NCBI GenBank assembly: GCA_963732005.1
Contig: CAVSXT010000003.1
Coordinates: 1,488,001-1,552,000, forward strand
Direction of reading: 5' to 3'
Source: JASLEW01 sp963732005
Lineage (GTDB): Bacteria; Acidobacteriota; Thermoanaerobaculia; Multivoradales; UBA5704
DNA: 64,000 bases
Of the stretch, positions 51,260 through 59,690 are shown in pieces (position 1 is the first letter of the stretch; every line of letters begins with the position of its first letter). A program made the position numbers and the translations under genes. The notes beneath the pieces were generated by a model that was not told the DNA's origin, ran no database searches, and saw only the letters and a list, made by a program, of their open reading frames with translations.

Positions 51260-52774
51260 ATGATACGCCATTCGGGCATGGCGCTGACCGCGCTGCTGGC
51301 GGTCCTGCTGCTCTGGGCGCCGCTGCCGTTCGGCGGGGTCACCAGCTGGGGCGAGGCCAGCCTGCAGGTGCTCGCCTTCTGCGCCCTCGCCCTGGCCATG
51401 GCGGCGATCGACCGCCCCTCCGACCTGCGGCCGGTGGCGCTGCCGGCGGCGGCGCTGGCCGCCGTCGCTCTGCTGGGCTGCCTGCAGGCGCTGCCCTGGC
51501 CGGAGGCGCTGGTCAGGCTGGTCTCTCCCGGGCAGGCCCGGCTGCACGATCAGGCCGTGGCGCTGCTGGGCGCCGCCGCCGGCCCGGCGCGGCTGAGCGT
51601 GGCCGCCGCCGCCACCCGCGCCGCCGCCCTCAGCTGGGCCGCGGCCGCGGCCTGTCTGCTGGCCGGCGCCGCCGCCGGCCGCCGCCGGTACCGGCGCCGC
51701 TGGCTGGGCGGCGCGGTGCTGGCTGCCGCCCTGTTCCAGGTGTTCTTCGGCGCCCGCAACGCCAACGCCGGCGAGCGCACCCTCTGGGGAGTGGAGGTGC
51801 CGATCGCCGCCTCGCGGCTGCGCGGCACCTTCTTCAACCCCAACCATCTCGCTGCCTATCTCGAGATCGCCCTGGCGCTGGTCTTCGCCTGGGGCTGGTG
51901 GGCGGCACGGCGTGCCCGCAGCGAGCTGGCGCTGGACCGCCGGGTGCTGTCGCTGGCGCCGCCGGCGCTGATCTGGCTGACGCTGTTCGCCGGGCTCACC
52001 TTCACCGCCTCGCGCGGCGGCCTGGCGGCGGCGCTGGCCGGGATGGTGGCGCAAGGGGTGTTGCTGGCGACGGTGCAGCGCCGCTGGGCGCCGGCGATGC
52101 TGGGGGCGGCCGCCGCGGCCGCCGGCATCGCGGCGGCGATCGCCACCGGCCTGCAGGCCGGCCCGGCGCGGATGCTCGCCACCTTGCCGTTCGACGTCAG
52201 CGTCGGGGCGCGGCGCCAGGGCTGGGCGGCGACGGTGGCGTTGTGGAAGGGCTTCCCGATCACCGGTACCGGCCTGGGCACCTTCCGCGACGCCTTCACC
52301 CTCGAGCAGCCCGCGAGCCTGGACGGCACCTGGTGGCATGCCCACAGCGGCCCGCTCGAGCTGCTGGCGACCACCGGGCCGGCCGGACCGCTGCTGGTGG
52401 GCGCGGGGCTGGTGGCGCTGGTCCTGCGCCTGCTCGCGGTGGTGCGGCGGGGGAGGCGCTCGGAGGACCGTGCGGCCGGGCTCGCCGTCCTCGGCGCCCT
52501 GGCCGCGGTCGGAATGCACGAGTGCATCGACTTCGGCCTCACCATGCCGGCCAACGCCCTGACCCTGGCGGTGCTGGCGGGCGCCGCGGCGTCAGCGCGG
52601 CTGGGCAGCGCGCCTGGCGTGGCCGGCGCTCCCCTCGGCGGCGCTGGCTCCGGCGCCGCCGGCGTTGCCGGCGGCGGCGCCCCTGGCGGCGTCCGGTCCA
52701 GGAGCACCGGCCGGGCCGGCAAGCCGGACGGTGCCCGGGACCACGGTGCCGCCGGCGACCGCCTCCAGCTCTAG
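51260..52774 (+). CDS. O-antigen ligase family membrane protein
   Basis: The 504-residue polytopic protein has about ten helices, the O-antigen ligase loop motif RLRGTFFNPNHLAAYLEIAL, LTFTASRGGLAAALAG, and the periplasmic-loop GFPITGTGLGTFRDAF plus WWHAHSGPLELLATTG, which carries the His common to WaaL/Wzy enzymes. It transfers or polymerises glycan at the periplasmic side. The last 60 residues are low-complexity Gly/Ala, and their DNA is shared with the opposing gene (183-base overlap). A two-gene set with the ligase-like protein at 55806 suggests distinct acceptors. Confidence 0.88.
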   Translation: MIRHSGMALTALLAVLLLWAPLPFGGVTSWGEASLQVLAFCALALAMAAIDRPSDLRPVALPAAALAAVALLGCLQALPWPEALVRLVSPGQARLHDQAVALLGAAAGPARLSVAAAATRAAALSWAAAAACLLAGAAAGRRRYRRRWLGGAVLAAALFQVFFGARNANAGERTLWGVEVPIAASRLRGTFFNPNHLAAYLEIALALVFAWGWWAARRARSELALDRRVLSLAPPALIWLTLFAGLTFTASRGGLAAALAGMVAQGVLLATVQRRWAPAMLGAAAAAAGIAAAIATGLQAGPARMLATLPFDVSVGARRQGWAATVALWKGFPITGTGLGTFRDAFTLEQPASLDGTWWHAHSGPLELLATTGPAGPLLVGAGLVALVLRLLAVVRRGRRSEDRAAGLAVLGALAAVGMHECIDFGLTMPANALTLAVLAGAAASARLGSAPGVAGAPLGGAGSGAAGVAGGGAPGGVRSRSTGRAGKPDGARDHGAAGDRLQL

Positions 52775-54430
52775 CAGGTGAAGACCCGGCGCCACCGGGA
52801 CGCGCAGCGACAGGGTGGTGCCGGCAGCGACCGGGAAGGTTCCCAGGATCGACTCGTCGAGGCGCACCTCGGCCGCCGCCCCGCGCGGCGGCGCCGCGTC
52901 GATGGCGAGCTCGAGGCCGGGAGCGCCGCCGGCAGCAAGCAGCTCGAGCCGTGGCAGGCCGCCGTGGAAGTACCACGCCGTGGCCGGCCAGGCCCGCGCG
53001 GCCAGGTTGGCCAGCTCCCGTGCGGCCGCGGCCTCGCCGGCGGTGTCCGCCGCCGCTCGCGCCGCCAGGGCGCGCACCTGCCAGTAGCTGGGGCGGTCGG
53101 ACCAGGAGCGCGGGATGCCGGCGAGCGCCGCTTCCACGTCCGCCCCGCGCTCGCGCTCGGCCAGGTGCTTCGCCTTGAGCAGCCGGTAGGCGGCCCAGTC
53201 GTCGCTCTCGATGGTGGCGTAGGTGCGCTCCAGCACCTCGGCCCGCGGCAGGTCGCCGGTGACCAGGGCGGCCATCGCGTCGATCAGCGGATCGAGGTCG
53301 CGGCAGAAGCCGGCCAGGCGGCGCAAGGCCCGCGGCGACAGCGGGCAGCGATCCAGCCGGCAGCGTTCGAGGCTCCAGACCAGGTGCTGGCTGAGCCGCT
53401 GCGCGGTCCGGTGGTCCACCGAGCCGGGCGGGCAGCCCTCCAGGGCGCGGGTGAGTAGGCCCAGGTAGCGCCGCCCGGGCCGCGCCTCGGCGGCGACCTC
53501 GAGGAACAGCTCGCGTGCCCCGGCGGCGGCGCGCTGCTCCTCGGCCTGGGCAAGCCGGCTGGTAAGGCTCGCCTGCAGCGCCAGGTCCCAGCGCTCGCGT
53601 GCGGCGCAGAAGCCCGGCCAGTCGGCCTCCTGGGCGTAGATCTGCTGCAGCTTCGCCCAGGCCTCGGGCGCCGCCGGGATGACGGCGAAGGCTTCCTCGC
53701 GGCTGGCCGCCGTCGCCAGCCAGGGGCCGATGAGGCCGCCGAAGGCCGCCGGGTCGGCGAAGACGCCGGCCAGCAGCTGCCGCCCGCGCTCGCGCCGCGC
53801 CGGCGACAGCGCCGGCCACACCTCGAGGTAGGCGGTGACGAGCAGGCGGGCGGCGTCGTCGCGTCCGGGGGCCAGCTCGACCGCCGCCTCGAGCGGCCGC
53901 TCCCAGGCCGGGGCGGCGGTGAACAGGCGGCCGTCGCGGGCCAGGGACCAGGAGAGGTAGGTCGCGGCCCCCATCACCATCGCCGCGTCCCAGGCCGCCG
54001 GCCGCTCGGCCAGGGTGGCGCCGGCGAGCCGGGCGGTATCGGCCAGGCGGGCCGCGCCGCTGGCGCGCTGCCGGGCCTCCTCGGCCGGCGGCAGGTCGGT
54101 GTGGCGGGACGGGTCGAGCTCGGCGGCGAGCGAGGCGCGCGCCGCGCGCAGGACCACCCGTCCCGGGTCGGGCTCGTGCTCCATCTCGGCAGGCGTCTGC
54201 AGGCCGTAGCCGCCCAGCCAGGCGGACATCCGCGCCTGGCGAGCGACCAGCGCGCGCTCGCGGGTGACCGGCACTGCCGCCAGGACCAGCGCCAGCGCGG
54301 CGCCGGCGACGCGCACGGCGGTCCCGAACGGTCGGCCGGCGCGCCGCTCAGGGGGAGCGGGCGCCGAGAAGCGGCTGGGCGCGTCGGACTCCTGGCGGGT
54401 GCGCCGAGGGACCGCTGAGGGGTTCGGCAT
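52592..54430 (-). CDS. Membrane-anchored helical-repeat protein of unknown function
   Basis: I do not recognise a family. The 612 residues have one N-terminal membrane anchor (TAVRVAGAALALVLAAVPVT, about residues 37-56), a long Ala/Leu/Glu-rich alpha-helical region resembling TPR-type scaffolds (for example YLSWSLARDGRLFTAAPAWE; LQQIYAQEADWPGFCAARER), and a C-terminal all-beta module (EVRLDESILGTFPVAAGTTL; LHLLELEAVAGGTVV), then an Ala/Gly tail. The beta module might bind glycan or protein. The start is uncertain (ATG 54430 or 54478). The tail overlaps the opposing O-antigen ligase gene by 183 bases. Confidence 0.65.
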   Translation of the reverse strand: MPNPSAVPRRTRQESDAPSRFSAPAPPERRAGRPFGTAVRVAGAALALVLAAVPVTRERALVARQARMSAWLGGYGLQTPAEMEHEPDPGRVVLRAARASLAAELDPSRHTDLPPAEEARQRASGAARLADTARLAGATLAERPAAWDAAMVMGAATYLSWSLARDGRLFTAAPAWERPLEAAVELAPGRDDAARLLVTAYLEVWPALSPARRERGRQLLAGVFADPAAFGGLIGPWLATAASREEAFAVIPAAPEAWAKLQQIYAQEADWPGFCAARERWDLALQASLTSRLAQAEEQRAAAGARELFLEVAAEARPGRRYLGLLTRALEGCPPGSVDHRTAQRLSQHLVWSLERCRLDRCPLSPRALRRLAGFCRDLDPLIDAMAALVTGDLPRAEVLERTYATIESDDWAAYRLLKAKHLAERERGADVEAALAGIPRSWSDRPSYWQVRALAARAAADTAGEAAAARELANLAARAWPATAWYFHGGLPRLELLAAGGAPGLELAIDAAPPRGAAAEVRLDESILGTFPVAAGTTLSLRVPVAPGLHLLELEAVAGGTVVPGTVRLAGPAGAPGPDAARGAAAGNAGGAGASAAEGSAGHARRAAQPR

Positions 54431-54551
54431 CTGTCGCGATGATAGCAGCGAGCCGCGGGGGCCACCGGTGGCCGGCATGGCGGCAGCGCCGTCTTGCAGG
54501 GATCGGGTGCGTGCCGGCAGCGCCGTCCTTGCCCTGGTTTATGCTGAGATC

Positions 54552-55760
54552 ATGTCCCGGCGCTCCGTCCGCTTCCGCCCGCCGGCGCTGGCGCTGACGC
54601 CGGCGATCCGCTGGATGCTGCTGCGGGCCTTTGGCCCGGCCGGCGCGGCGGCCCCCGCGGCCGACCCCACCGAGGCGCTGGCGCTGTGCGTCCGCTTCGA
54701 GCTCGCCGGCCGGGTGGCCGCGCGCCAGGGGCGGGCGCGGCTGGCGGCGGAGCTGGGCGCCGTGGCGGCGGCGCGCTTCGCGCGCGAGCAGGCCGCCGCC
54801 GCCGGCGCCGGCCTCCGCATCCTGGGCCTCGCCGAGCAGGTCGCCGGGGTCGCGGCGCCGCTCGGCCTGCCGCTGGTGCTGCTCAAGTTCGCCGCCATGG
54901 AGCTCGGCGGCCTGCTGGCGCCGGGGAGCCGCGCCGCCTGCGACCTCGACGTCCTGGTTCCTGCCGGCCGTGCCGGGGAGCTGCAGCGGGCACTGGTCGG
55001 CGCCGGCTTCCGCGCCTCCCCGATGCCAGCGCAGGAACATCAGCTCGCCGCTCTGGAAAGCGCCGCGGGGATCGTCGAGGTGCACCGCATGCTGCTCGGC
55101 GTCCGGATTGCCGGCCGGCGCTCGGCGAGCCTCGAGGATCTCGACCGGGCCGGTCTGCTGCGGCCCCTGCCGGCGCTTGGTGGCACCGCCGCGGCGCCGC
55201 TGCCGGCGGCGGCGGCCGCGCACGCGCTGGTGCACGGCATCGCGCAGCACGGCTGGACGCCGCATGCCTATTCGTTGTTCAAGATGCTCGCCGACCTGGT
55301 GGATCTGGGCTTCGCCAGCCCCGGCGGCGAGGAGCTGGCGGGCCGCGCCGCGCCGTGGATCGCCCGCGACGTCGCGGCGGCCGAGGTGGAGGCGGCGCGG
55401 CGCCTCTGCGCGGCGCTGGCGGCAGGCGCCGATCTGACCTCGTGGGAGAGGTCGCCGGCGCCGGCGGCGGTGCTGCTGCGCCACGCCCTCGCCGGGCGCC
55501 TGGACCCGGACTACGAGCGGGCGCTGCGCCTGGCTCTCTTCCGCCGCCAGCCGAGCGACGCGCCGGAGGTGGCGCGCCTGGCCCGCGCCGTCGCCGGCAC
55601 GATCTGGCTCAGCCACGCCCAGGTGGACGCCATCTATGGCCCGCCGCGCCGCCGTCTCGGCTACCTCGGCCGCCGGCTGGGCCGTCCGCTCGACCTGGTC
55701 GCGCGCCTCGGCCGCTACGGCCTGCGGGCGTTGAGCCTGCGCCGCCGCCGGCCGGCCTAG
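54552..55760 (+). CDS. Nucleotidyltransferase-like protein (NTP_transf_5 family)
   Basis: The 402-residue protein matches the uncharacterised nucleotidyltransferase family often found beside HPr-kinase-like, PqqD-like and S24/S26 peptidase genes in polysaccharide or peptide loci. Seen: LVLLKFAAMELGG with Lys112, then CDLDVLVP with the D-x-D (Asp131, Asp133) of the nucleotidyltransferase active site, GIVEVHRMLLG, and an alpha-helical C-terminal half (AHALVHGIAQHGWTPHAYSL). Cytoplasmic; no membrane helix. No good Shine-Dalgarno precedes ATG 54552. It opens the plus-strand block that leads into the 57.9-60.8 kb module, suggesting it belongs to that system. Confidence 0.75.
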   Translation: MSRRSVRFRPPALALTPAIRWMLLRAFGPAGAAAPAADPTEALALCVRFELAGRVAARQGRARLAAELGAVAAARFAREQAAAAGAGLRILGLAEQVAGVAAPLGLPLVLLKFAAMELGGLLAPGSRAACDLDVLVPAGRAGELQRALVGAGFRASPMPAQEHQLAALESAAGIVEVHRMLLGVRIAGRRSASLEDLDRAGLLRPLPALGGTAAAPLPAAAAAHALVHGIAQHGWTPHAYSLFKMLADLVDLGFASPGGEELAGRAAPWIARDVAAAEVEAARRLCAALAAGADLTSWERSPAPAAVLLRHALAGRLDPDYERALRLALFRRQPSDAPEVARLARAVAGTIWLSHAQVDAIYGPPRRRLGYLGRRLGRPLDLVARLGRYGLRALSLRRRRPA

Positions 55761-55805
55761 ACCAAGCGGATCCGCCGGCGATCGCGCCTGTATACTCCGC
55801 ACGCC

Positions 55806-57449
55806 GTGAAGCGACGCCATCCTGCCCGCGCAGCCAGGTCCGGCGGCCCGGCCGCGGCCGTCCGCGGTGCGCGCGGCGCCGCCACCTCCGGCGCCGGCGG
55901 CGGCGCCACCTCCGGCGGCGTGGCGGTGGCCCGCGGGCCGTGGACCGAGCGGCTGGCGGCGGTGCCGCTCTGGCTGCTGGTGGTGGTGACGCCGCTGTAC
56001 TTCGCACCGACCGCCAAGGACCCCTTCCGGCTGCCCAAGCTGATGCTCGCCGAATGGCTGGCGATCGCCTCGCTGCTGCCCCTGGCATGGGCGCTGCGGC
56101 GGGTCGAGACGGTGCGCTGGCAGGACCTGTGGCGGCAGCCGGCGATCCGCGCCCTGCTGCCGCTGGTGCTGGTCGCCACCGCGGGCCTGGCCACGACCTC
56201 CCACCCGCTGCACGTGCGCGAGGGCCTGGCCGACCTGTGCATCGGCGCCGCCTGCCTGGCCGGCTGGAGCATGGCGCTGCCCGCCGGCCGCCTCGAGCGG
56301 CTGCTCGGCGCCCTGCTCTGGCCGGCGGTCGCCCTCGCCGCGATCGGTATCGCGCAGTTCCTGGGCCTGCATCCGCTGCCGGTCGCCGCCGCGCTGGGCG
56401 GCGCGCGCTACAGCATCACCGCCACCGCCGGCAACGCCGGCGATCTCGCCGCCTTCCTGGTGCTGCCGTGCCTGATCGCGCAATGGCGCCTGGCGCGCGG
56501 TGGGTCCGGAGGCGCGGCGGCGGCAGCCTCTGGCGCGCCAGGAGCCGCTGCTACCGGTGCCGATCGCGCCGCGGGAGACCGCACCGGTCGCCGCGGTGGG
56601 CTGGCCTGGCCGGCGGCGGCGCTGGCGCTGAGTGCCTGCGCCATGGCGCTCACCCAGACCTTTGCCGCGCTCGCCGCCCTGCTCGCCGGCAGCCTGGTCT
56701 TCTGGGCCTTGGCGTTGCGCCCCGGCGCCGCCGGCCGGCGGCGCCTCTGGCTGGCGCTGGCGGCGCTCGCCGTGGTGGCGGTGGGTGTCGTCGCCGCCGT
56801 GCCGGGGTTGCGCTCTCGCGCCATGGTGAAGGCGAGTCAGGCGCGCCAGGGCGACTGGAACGCCGTGCTCACCGGCCGGCTCGACGGCTGGCGGGCGGCG
56901 CTCTGGATGCTGGGCGAGCACCCCTGGGCGGGCGTCGGCCAGGGCGCCTACCGTGCCGAGTTCGCGCCGGCCAAGCTGGCCCTGCTGGGCCGCGGGGTCG
57001 CCTTCCACTCCGGCCAGCAGCAGAATTTCGCCAATGCCCACGACGAGCCGCTCGAGGTGGCAGCCGACCTGGGGTTCCCGGGCCTGCTCGCCCTGGGGTG
57101 GGCGCTTGCAGTGATGGTGCCGGCGGCTCGCGCCCGCCGGCCGGTGGCGGCCAGCCGGAGGGCACCAGCCGCCGGCCCGGGTGCGTCCGGGAAGAGCGGC
57201 GCGGTGACCGGTGATCCGGCGGTGGCCATGCCGGGCGCGGAGGCTTCTCCGGGAGCGGCGGCTCCTGCGGGCGCCGGCCTGGCGCCACGGCAGGAGCGCG
57301 CCGCCGGCGCCTTCGCGGCGGCCGGGCTGGTCGCTCTGAGCGTGCTCTGCCTGGTCGATTTCCCGCTGCGGGTCGCGCTGGTGGCGTTTCCGGCGCTGCT
57401 GTTCGTGGCCTGGGTGCTGCGGCCCGCCGCCGCGGCGGCGGCGGCATGA
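55806..57449 (+). CDS. O-antigen ligase-like membrane protein
   Basis: The 547-residue polytopic protein has an N-terminal Ala/Gly-rich repeat tail (about 1-45), then helices from VPLWLLVVVTPLYFAPTAKD. Periplasmic-loop motifs are TATAGNAGDLAAFLVLPC, EHPWAGVGQGAYRAEFAPA and NAHDEPLEVAADLGFPGLLA, the last typical of the O-antigen ligase/PglL-type loop with its His. GTG start. Overlaps the following TPR gene by four bases. In O-linked glycosylation systems such a ligase paired with a TPR protein can transfer glycan to protein; here that is only a possibility. Confidence 0.85.
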   Translation: MKRRHPARAARSGGPAAAVRGARGAATSGAGGGATSGGVAVARGPWTERLAAVPLWLLVVVTPLYFAPTAKDPFRLPKLMLAEWLAIASLLPLAWALRRVETVRWQDLWRQPAIRALLPLVLVATAGLATTSHPLHVREGLADLCIGAACLAGWSMALPAGRLERLLGALLWPAVALAAIGIAQFLGLHPLPVAAALGGARYSITATAGNAGDLAAFLVLPCLIAQWRLARGGSGGAAAAASGAPGAAATGADRAAGDRTGRRGGLAWPAAALALSACAMALTQTFAALAALLAGSLVFWALALRPGAAGRRRLWLALAALAVVAVGVVAAVPGLRSRAMVKASQARQGDWNAVLTGRLDGWRAALWMLGEHPWAGVGQGAYRAEFAPAKLALLGRGVAFHSGQQQNFANAHDEPLEVAADLGFPGLLALGWALAVMVPAARARRPVAASRRAPAAGPGASGKSGAVTGDPAVAMPGAEASPGAAAPAGAGLAPRQERAAGAFAAAGLVALSVLCLVDFPLRVALVAFPALLFVAWVLRPAAAAAAA

Positions 57450-57898
57450 AGGGCAAAGCGCTGGCCTGGCCGCTGGTCGCGCTGCTGCTGGCGGCGCTCG
57501 CCTTGCAGACCGGCCGCCTGCGCGGGCGCCTGCTCGCCAGCCAGCTCACCCATCAGGTGGAGGAGGTCTCCATGGTTGCCGCGGCGTCGGGGCCGGGTGC
57601 CGTCGAGAGGCTGTTGCCGTTCGGCCTGACGGCGCTGCGGCGCGCCGGCGCCGCCGATCCGGTCGCCGTCGAGGTGCCGCTCTCGCGCGGCTCGCTCTAC
57701 CTGCTGGCGCGGCGGCCACAGGACGCCATCGACGCCTACCGCATTGCCGCCGCGCTCGAGCCGCATCCCGAGATCTACCTCCACCTCGGCGACGCGCTGC
57801 TCGCCGCCGGCCAGCTCGAGGAGGCGCGGCGCAACTACCGAACCGCCTTGCTGCTCGATCCCTGGCTGCGCTCCGCGGTCCCGGCCGGCCTGGATTAG
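57446..57898 (+). CDS. Small membrane-anchored TPR protein
   Basis: The 150 residues have an N-terminal membrane helix (LAWPLVALLLAALALQTG) and one clear TPR-like pair (YLLARRPQDAIDAYRIAAAL; IYLHLGDALLAAGQLEEARR). Its ATG overlaps the stop of the O-antigen ligase-like gene, so the two probably work together, the TPR part recruiting partners on the periplasmic side. Confidence 0.75.
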   Translation: MKGKALAWPLVALLLAALALQTGRLRGRLLASQLTHQVEEVSMVAAASGPGAVERLLPFGLTALRRAGAADPVAVEVPLSRGSLYLLARRPQDAIDAYRIAAALEPHPEIYLHLGDALLAAGQLEEARRNYRTALLLDPWLRSAVPAGLD

Positions 57899-57958
57899 GC
57901 CACTCTGGTACGATCGCGCCACCGCTTCACCACCGAGGAGCCGATCGGACCTGCCGCC

Positions 57959-58441
57959 ATGACCTCGCTCACCGCGCCCACGCCGCCCCTTGCGCTGCCG
58001 GCACGCCAGGAGCTTGCGCCACCGCAGAAACCCGCGCAGCCCCTCAGATTCCTGCCCTCGCTCGCCGCCGGGCTGCGCGAGCTGGCACGCGAGCGGCCGC
58101 TGGCGCTGACCGTGCGCGGCGACTGCATGGCGCCGCGCCTGCGCGACGGCGACCGGGTGACGGTGACGCCTGCCCGGCGTTACTGGCCGGGAGACGTGGT
58201 GGCGTTCCAGACCGCGCAGGGCCGGATCGCGGTGCACCGCCTGCTGGGCTATCGTCTGGTTGCCGGGCGCCTGGCCTGGGTGACGCGGGGCGACCGCTGT
58301 GCCAGTCCCGATCCGCCGCCCGGCCGGGAGCGGTGGTTGGGCCGCGCCGCGGTGCCGCCGACGGCGCTGGAGCGGGCGCGGGCGCTGCTCGCGCTGCTCG
58401 GCCTGGGCTGGCGCGCCGCGCGCCGCCGCCTGGAACGATGA
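57959..58441 (+). CDS. S24/S26 signal-peptidase-fold protein with Cys replacing the catalytic Ser
   Basis: The 160-residue protein has the S26 fold signatures. TVRGDCMAPRLRDGDRV has Cys56 exactly where signal peptidases have Ser in S-M-x-P. WPGDVVAF follows, then RIAVHRLLGY with His93, corresponding to the His-Arg of the Ser-His (SipW/ER) type peptidases. WVTRGDRCASPD (residues 108-118) matches the G-D-x-N/C-x-x-x-D box. The dyad would be Cys-His, either a thiol peptidase or a binding-only relative. The long Pro/Ala N-terminus has no membrane helix; a C-terminal Leu/Ala helix (ALLALLGLGWRAARRR) could touch the membrane. First gene of a four-gene block with four-base overlaps; it could cleave the peptide encoded at 60811-61134. 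Confidence 0.85.
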   Translation: MTSLTAPTPPLALPARQELAPPQKPAQPLRFLPSLAAGLRELARERPLALTVRGDCMAPRLRDGDRVTVTPARRYWPGDVVAFQTAQGRIAVHRLLGYRLVAGRLAWVTRGDRCASPDPPPGRERWLGRAAVPPTALERARALLALLGLGWRAARRRLER

Positions 58442-59397
58442 GCTTCGGCGCCAGGTTCCTGCGCCATCCCGAGCGTTTTCCCGAGGCGCCGCGGGGCGAG
58501 GCCTGGGGTGAGCGCGAGCTGACGCTCGAGCTGCCGGGTGGCCCGTACCGGCTGAGCGGTCTCTCGGCAGCCCAGGAGGCAGCGCTCCGGGCGACCTTCC
58601 CCGGCTCCTTGCGCGCCGCCGGCGCAGCCGCTGCCGCCACCGGCTCCGGGCCGCTCCCGATCCCGATCCTGCTGCTGCGCGCCGCCGCCGCCGAGTTCCT
58701 GGCGGTCGACACCCGCGGCTGGGACTACGCGCTGGATTTCGATTGGGCGCCGGCGGCGGTCCGCCTGGCGGGCCTCGGGCTGGCGGGGCGGATCGACTGG
58801 CGCCCGGAGCTGGGCGGCGCCTTGTGGACGCACGAGGACGGCGGCGAGCGTTTCCCCGGCGTGTTCGAGAATTTCCTGCGCGTGCTCGTGGCCTATCGGC
58901 TGCTCGATCTCGGCGGTGTGGTGCTGCACAGTGCCGGGGTGGTCAGGGACGGCGCGGCCTTTCTGTTCCTGGGGCGGTCGGGTGCCGGCAAGACCACGGT
59001 GGCGCGGCTCAGCCAGGCGCAGGGCGCCGAGGTGCTGAGCGACGACCTCAACGCGCTGTGCGCCGGCGGCGGCGCCGGCACCGCCGGCGCCGGCTGTGCG
59101 GTGCTCAAGCTGCCGTTCACCGGCGACCTGGGAGAGCGGCGCGCGGTGCGGCCGGCGGTGCCGCTCGGCGCCCTGCTGCGCCTGGTGCAGGACACCGCCG
59201 ACGCGCTGGTGCCGCTGTCGCGCGCCGAGACGCTCGCCTGCATGCTGGCCTGCGCGCCATTCGTCAACGTCGACCCGCACCGGCGCGAGCGGCTGGAGGA
59301 GGTGCTGCTCGACCTGGCGGTGGCCGCGGCGCCGCGCGCCTTCGCCCTGCGCTTCTCTCTGCAAGGCGGCTTCTGGTCTATACTGACCAGAAAATGA
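58438..59397 (+). CDS. HPr kinase-like P-loop protein
   Basis: The 319-residue protein is related to HPr kinase/phosphorylase (HprK) C-terminal domains. Seen: VLHSAGVV (162-169), Walker A GRSGAGKT (179-186) and SDDLNAL (201-207), matching the HprK-like S-D-D box. The N-terminal 150 residues are not HprK-like. No HPr is present, and such proteins in peptide loci are known: lasso-peptide HprK homologues phosphorylate the C-terminal Ser of the precursor. ATG 58438 overlaps the peptidase stop (ATGA); the stop overlaps the PqqD start. Confidence 0.85.
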   Translation: MSFGARFLRHPERFPEAPRGEAWGERELTLELPGGPYRLSGLSAAQEAALRATFPGSLRAAGAAAAATGSGPLPIPILLLRAAAAEFLAVDTRGWDYALDFDWAPAAVRLAGLGLAGRIDWRPELGGALWTHEDGGERFPGVFENFLRVLVAYRLLDLGGVVLHSAGVVRDGAAFLFLGRSGAGKTTVARLSQAQGAEVLSDDLNALCAGGGAGTAGAGCAVLKLPFTGDLGERRAVRPAVPLGALLRLVQDTADALVPLSRAETLACMLACAPFVNVDPHRRERLEEVLLDLAVAAAPRAFALRFSLQGGFWSILTRK

Positions 59398-59690
59398 GAC
59401 AGCTTGGCGGAGGCAGTGTGTTGCGGCGGCGAGCAGACGTGCGCTATCGCATCCTCGACGAGGAGGGCGTGGTGGTCCGCCAGAATGCCGGCGAGGTGCT
59501 GGTGCTCAACTATCTCGGCACGCGCATCCTGGGGCTCGCCGACGGCGCCGCGCCGGTCGCGGCCTGGATCGACGCCCTGATGCACGAGCTCGACGTCGAT
59601 CGTCCGCGGCTCGAGCGCGACGTGCTCGCTTTCGCCGGCGAGCTGATGGAGCAGGAGCTGCTCGAGATGGCAGCCGGAGGCGATCCATGA
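59394..59690 (+). CDS. PqqD-like peptide-binding protein (RRE)
   Basis: The 98-residue PqqD family member is a winged-helix that binds leader peptides and presents them to modifying enzymes. Seen: VRYRILDEEGVVVRQNAGEV, LVLNYLGTRILGLADGAAPV and the C-terminal helices RPRLERDVLAFAGELMEQEL. ATG 59394 overlaps the kinase stop, TGA overlaps the radical SAM ATG. Presence directly before the radical SAM gene is the classic peptide-modification arrangement. Confidence 0.9.
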   Translation: MRQLGGGSVLRRRADVRYRILDEEGVVVRQNAGEVLVLNYLGTRILGLADGAAPVAAWIDALMHELDVDRPRLERDVLAFAGELMEQELLEMAAGGDP

